Source: Candidatus Sphingomonas phytovorans
Lineage (GTDB): Bacteria > Pseudomonadota > Alphaproteobacteria > Sphingomonadales > Sphingomonadaceae
Assembly: GCA_029202385.1 (NCBI GenBank)
Contig: CP119314.1
Location: 2,048,501-2,112,500, forward strand
Direction: 5' to 3'
DNA length: 64,000 nt
Under the pieces are notes generated by a model. That model searched no databases. It was given only the letters and a program-made list of their open reading frames with translations, and was not told the origin of the DNA. Each line of letters begins with the position of its first letter. The first letter of the stretch is position 1. Both the position numbers and the translations under genes were made by a program. Below are positions 61,573 to 64,000 of the stretch, piece by piece.

Positions 61573-62519
61573 AACGCTCCTTCAGAAGTCCAGGCCGCGG
61601 CATCGGTCCGCAGCGCTGTCCGCAACGTTGCCGATCTGGCGCGGGGGTTTCGCGCAATCTCGGCATCGTCGGCGCGCACCGCGCGACCGACCTTCTCAAA
61701 ACTTGGTTTTGCGTTAACCATCAATTCAGGAAGATGACGGGATCGCCCCGGTAACGATCCGCTGCGCTCGCGCAGGAACCGCTTCACCATCCGGTCCTCA
61801 AGCGAGTGGAACGTCACGATCGCCAGCCGGCCGCCCGGCTTCAGCACGCGCTCGGCCGCGGCCAGCCCGTCCGCCAGTTCGCCCAGCTCGCGATTGATAT
61901 GGATGCGAATCGCCTGGAAGGTCCGGGTCGCGGGGTCCTTCTTGTCGTGCGGCTTGTAGCCGAGCGCACGGCGAACGACCTGCGCCAGCTCGCCGGTGCG
62001 GTTGATCGGCCGCGCCGCCACGATCGCGCGCGCCACCCTGCGGGACCGGGGCTCGTCGCCATATTGGTACAGGATATCGGCAATCACCGCCTCGTCGGCA
62101 TGGTTGACGAAATCGGCCGCGCTCTCGCCTTCCTGGCTCATCCGCATGTCGAGCGGCCCGTCCGACTGGAAGGAGAAGCCGCGCTCCGCCTGGTCGAGCT
62201 GCATCGACGACACGCCGATATCCATCGTCACGCCGTCGACCGGGGTCGCGCCCCGCGCCTCCAGCTCGGCGTCGAGCGCGGAGAAGGTCGCCGGGATCAG
62301 CGTCAGCGCGCCATCCGATGCAGCCTCCAGCGCCCGCCCACCCTCGATCGCATCGGGATCGCGGTCGAAGGCGAATACGCGGGCGCCGAGGGAGAGCAGC
62401 GCCCGCGTATAACCGCCCGCACCGAAGGTCGCATCGACATGACGTTCGCCAGGGGTAATGGCGAGCGCGTCGACGACCTGGGCGAGCAGCACGGGGATAT
62501 GGGGTTCGGGGCCGCTCAC
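61569..62519 (-). CDS. rsmH: 16S rRNA (cytosine(1402)-N(4))-methyltransferase
   Basis: Encodes 316 residues. SAM-binding [55 protein letters not shown] and [18 protein letters not shown] are RsmH (MraW) signatures. It methylates C1402 in the ribosomal P site. GTG start overlaps the mraZ stop. Confidence 0.97.
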   Translation of the reverse strand: MSGPEPHIPVLLAQVVDALAITPGERHVDATFGAGGYTRALLSLGARVFAFDRDPDAIEGGRALEAASDGALTLIPATFSALDAELEARGATPVDGVTMDIGVSSMQLDQAERGFSFQSDGPLDMRMSQEGESAADFVNHADEAVIADILYQYGDEPRSRRVARAIVAARPINRTGELAQVVRRALGYKPHDKKDPATRTFQAIRIHINRELGELADGLAAAERVLKPGGRLAIVTFHSLEDRMVKRFLRERSGSLPGRSRHLPELMVNAKPSFEKVGRAVRADDAEIARNPRARSATLRTALRTDAAAWTSEGAL

Positions 62520-63016
62520 AGCGCGATCCCCTTGAGCTGGCAATGGTAACGGGCGCAGGACTTCACCATCTCGGCCACGCCCTCGGCCTCGATCAGCGTC
62601 TTGGGATCCCAGATCTCGAAATAGTCGAACACGCCGTAGAAAAAGGCGTTCGCGCCGATCTTGGCGTGGAAGCGCGGGAAGCCCGGCATGATGAAGCGGC
62701 CGCTGCCGTCGAACGGCGTCGCCTCTCCCTGCGCCGCGCGGCGCTTGATATTGTAATCATATTCACCGTCATCGGCGGTGTAGGCCTCTTCGCGCGCGTC
62801 GAGCTTGGCCTTCAGGATGGGCACATAAGCGGGGTCATAGGCGATCAGGCAGGGGTGCTTCTGATGGACGCCGATGATGACGGTGCCGCCGTCCTTGCCG
62901 TCGGGACGCGGGCTGTTCGCAGCCAGGATGGCCCTGAGCGAAGCGGGGATCGCGACCCGGCCCTTGTCGTCGACAAGGCCAAGTCCGTCTCCCTGATATT
63001 CTGCCCTTTGCGCCAC
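62516..63016 (-). CDS. mraZ: Transcriptional regulator MraZ
   Basis: Encodes 166 residues with two AbrB-like swapped-hairpin domains: [16 protein letters not shown] at the start and [18 protein letters not shown] in the second half. MraZ represses its own cluster by binding phased GGG-type repeats upstream; such an array is present here. The start is a GTG ([13 protein letters not shown]). First gene of the dcw cluster. Confidence 0.95.
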   Translation of the reverse strand: MAQRAEYQGDGLGLVDDKGRVAIPASLRAILAANSPRPDGKDGGTVIIGVHQKHPCLIAYDPAYVPILKAKLDAREEAYTADDGEYDYNIKRRAAQGEATPFDGSGRFIMPGFPRFHAKIGANAFFYGVFDYFEIWDPKTLIEAEGVAEMVKSCARYHCQLKGIAL

Positions 63017-63126
63017 GCCGTACCCCGAACTCCAGCAGGCATGACTCCCCCGTCCTCGGAAGACGGCCTTCGCCGCCCTCCAGCGCCACGTCGCGCAGGC
63101 GAGATGAGTTTACCCCTGTCAGCACA

Positions 63127-63179
63127 GGGTTAACTCGGGTTAGTCGGGGATTCAAGGGGAAAGCCGGGGAAAGTCGGGG
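63127..63179. promoter_or_regulatory. Six-fold 10-bp-phased GGG array (MraZ boxes)
   Basis: GGG occurs at 63127, 63137, 63147, 63157, 63167 and 63177, exactly every ten bases, the last four as GGGG in an (A/C)GGGGA(A) context. E. coli MraZ binds TGGG repeats spaced by five bases, the same 10-bp period. The array lies 111-163 bases ahead of mraZ, and a further in-phase GGGG is at 63207. The rest of 63017-63358 is G-rich intergenic DNA without a gene; it presumably holds the dcw promoter, for which I see no convincing -35/-10. Confidence 0.75.
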
Positions 63180-63358
63180 CAAAAGCCCTAATATCTTCGA
63201 TTCTCCGGGGAATTAATTGCAGTCATTTCAACCTGTTCTCGGTGTGTTCTTGGGATCTCGGGGCTTGGGGGGCGTTTTCCCCGGATCGCCCCGGGGTCGG
63301 GCCATGTTTTCCCTGATTCTCCCCGTCGGCACCGTTGGCCTGACAGGGGATATCGGGC

Positions 63359-63679
63359 TCATTTGGTCTTCGCGGCGTGGGGCTCGGCCCGGCGCGTGGC
63401 CTGGGCGATGTTGAGTTCGGCCGTGGAACTCGGCGCGACGCCGAGTTCGGCGAGCGGTTCGCTGGTCGCGCCTTCGATCGGAAGCATCTGGTTGCCGGCC
63501 GCCATATTGGCCACCACATCCGGACGGGCGCCGCCGACGACGATCAGCGGCCGCTCCCTGTTGGCGGTGGAGAAGATCGCGGCGGCCAGACCGATAAGAA
63601 GCAGAACCGCGGCGAGGCCGATCATGCCGACCTTCACCCGTTGCGACGTCTGCGCCGGATCTTGAATCATGATTTTCAT
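63359..63679 (-). CDS. Small single-pass membrane protein
   Basis: Encodes about 106 residues from the ATG at 63679 (start uncertain, 63703 or 63670 also possible; none has a good binding site). One helix (VGMIGLAAVLLLIGLAAAIF, about 17-36) is followed by RERPLIVVGGARPDVVANMA and a mildly charged tail, probably periplasmic. I recognise no family. It lies upstream of the dcw promoter region on the same strand and downstream of the cysteine synthase gene. Confidence 0.65.
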   Translation of the reverse strand: MKIMIQDPAQTSQRVKVGMIGLAAVLLLIGLAAAIFSTANRERPLIVVGGARPDVVANMAAGNQMLPIEGATSEPLAELGVAPSSTAELNIAQATRRAEPHAAKTK

Positions 63680-63728
63680 ACGTGTGGCATAAATGTAACG
63701 CATGAAAAGAGTCTTGTCGATGGCCCGG

Positions 63729-64000
63729 CTATTCGCGCTTCAGCCGCTCCGGAACGGTCAGCCCCTTGGACTCGAGCCAGGCCCGATTGTAGAGCGTCGA
63801 GAGGTAGCGGAACCCCGTGTCGCACAGGATCGTCGCGATCCTTTTGCCCGGCCCGAGCTCCCTGGCCAGCCGCACCGCGCCGGCGACGTTGATGCCCGAC
63901 GAGAGCCCCAGGCACAGCCCCTCCTCGTCGAGCAGCCGGGTCACCCATTCAAGCCCCTCCTCGTCGGAGATGCGGAACTGGGTGTCGATCGGCGCGCCTT
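63729..64000 (-). CDS. cysK: Cysteine synthase (3' part, cut by window edge)
   Basis: The last 89 codons of a gene that continues beyond the right edge. GLCLGLSSGINVAGAVRLAREL and IATILCDTGFRYLSTLYNRAWL are the C-terminal PLP phosphate-site and end regions of O-acetylserine (thiol)-lyase, CysK/CysM type, which makes cysteine from O-acetylserine and sulfide. The segment before it (IDTQFRISDEEGLEWVTRLL) is consistent. The Lys-containing N-terminal half is outside the window, so the subtype is uncertain. Confidence 0.88.
   Translation of the reverse strand, partial: GAPIDTQFRISDEEGLEWVTRLLDEEGLCLGLSSGINVAGAVRLARELGPGKRIATILCDTGFRYLSTLYNRAWLESKGLTVPERLKRE

Noticed and set aside
59201..61717. Open frame of 838 codons on the plus strand
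   Set aside because: Antisense shadow of ftsI and ftsL with no domain, no ribosome binding site and Arg/His-rich composition.
63252..63272. Further G-rich repeats as additional MraZ boxes
   Set aside because: Spacing is 7-8 bases and out of phase with the 10-bp array.
1..64000. CRISPR arrays, tRNA or rRNA genes, transposases, integrases
   Set aside because: No direct-repeat/spacer pattern, no cloverleaf with intact T-loop, and no transposase or recombinase motif was seen on either strand.

Overview
The window is high-GC (roughly 65%) chromosomal DNA from an alphaproteobacterium of the sphingomonad group (Sphingomonadaceae). The diagnostic genes are a 420-residue serine palmitoyltransferase with Lys265 and His159 in the positions known from the Sphingomonas enzyme, a PhyR/NepR/EcfG general stress response locus laid out as in Sphingomonas, a complete dcw division and wall cluster, and argS-SPOR-nagZ-scpAB-tatABC in alphaproteobacterial order. 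I see no phage, transposase, integron, CRISPR array, rRNA or tRNA.

Layout. 1-545: no intact gene, only coding-like fragments that look like a decayed reading frame. 546-2000: rplU-rpmA with a strong terminator, then a GNAT acetyltransferase. 2098-6123: TonB-dependent receptor, then a divergent TetR / metal-dependent hydrolase pair sharing two tandem operator-like repeats. 6171-9393: obgE, a suppressor-of-fused-like protein, proB. 9390-18762: a sphingolipid region with cerR-like reductase, dedicated acyl carrier protein, spt, hybrid histidine kinase, lptF, lptG, fatty acid desaturase (opposite strand) and a bcerS-like acyltransferase. 18812-26519: mostly minus strand, with a small secreted protein, an outer-membrane channel-like protein, xthA, erpA, an M23 peptidase, a DUF455 protein, bcp and glnE.

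26597-30982 is the general stress response locus: ecfG, a 45-residue membrane protein not previously delimited, phyR, divergent nepR-phyP, a candidate stress sRNA of GsrN type driven by a perfect EcfG promoter, and an entericidin lipoprotein. 31040-37591 (minus): tatC, tatB, tatA, scpB, scpA, nagZ, a SPOR protein and argS. 37790-42139: a DUF1501/DUF1800 pair, a small secreted protein and dgt. 42136-63016 (minus): SPOR/TPR protein and the whole dcw cluster, read from mraZ to ftsZ, with most genes overlapping by 1-4 bases. A six-fold 10-bp-phased GGG array lies in front of mraZ. The right edge holds a small membrane protein and the 3' part of a cysteine synthase gene.

Most notable: the GsrN-like sRNA; a 124-bp palindromic repeat inserted in frame inside murD; LptF/LptG genes embedded among ceramide genes in a lineage known for glycosphingolipids in place of LPS; and a PhyP-like kinase whose ATPase domain has lost its key residues.
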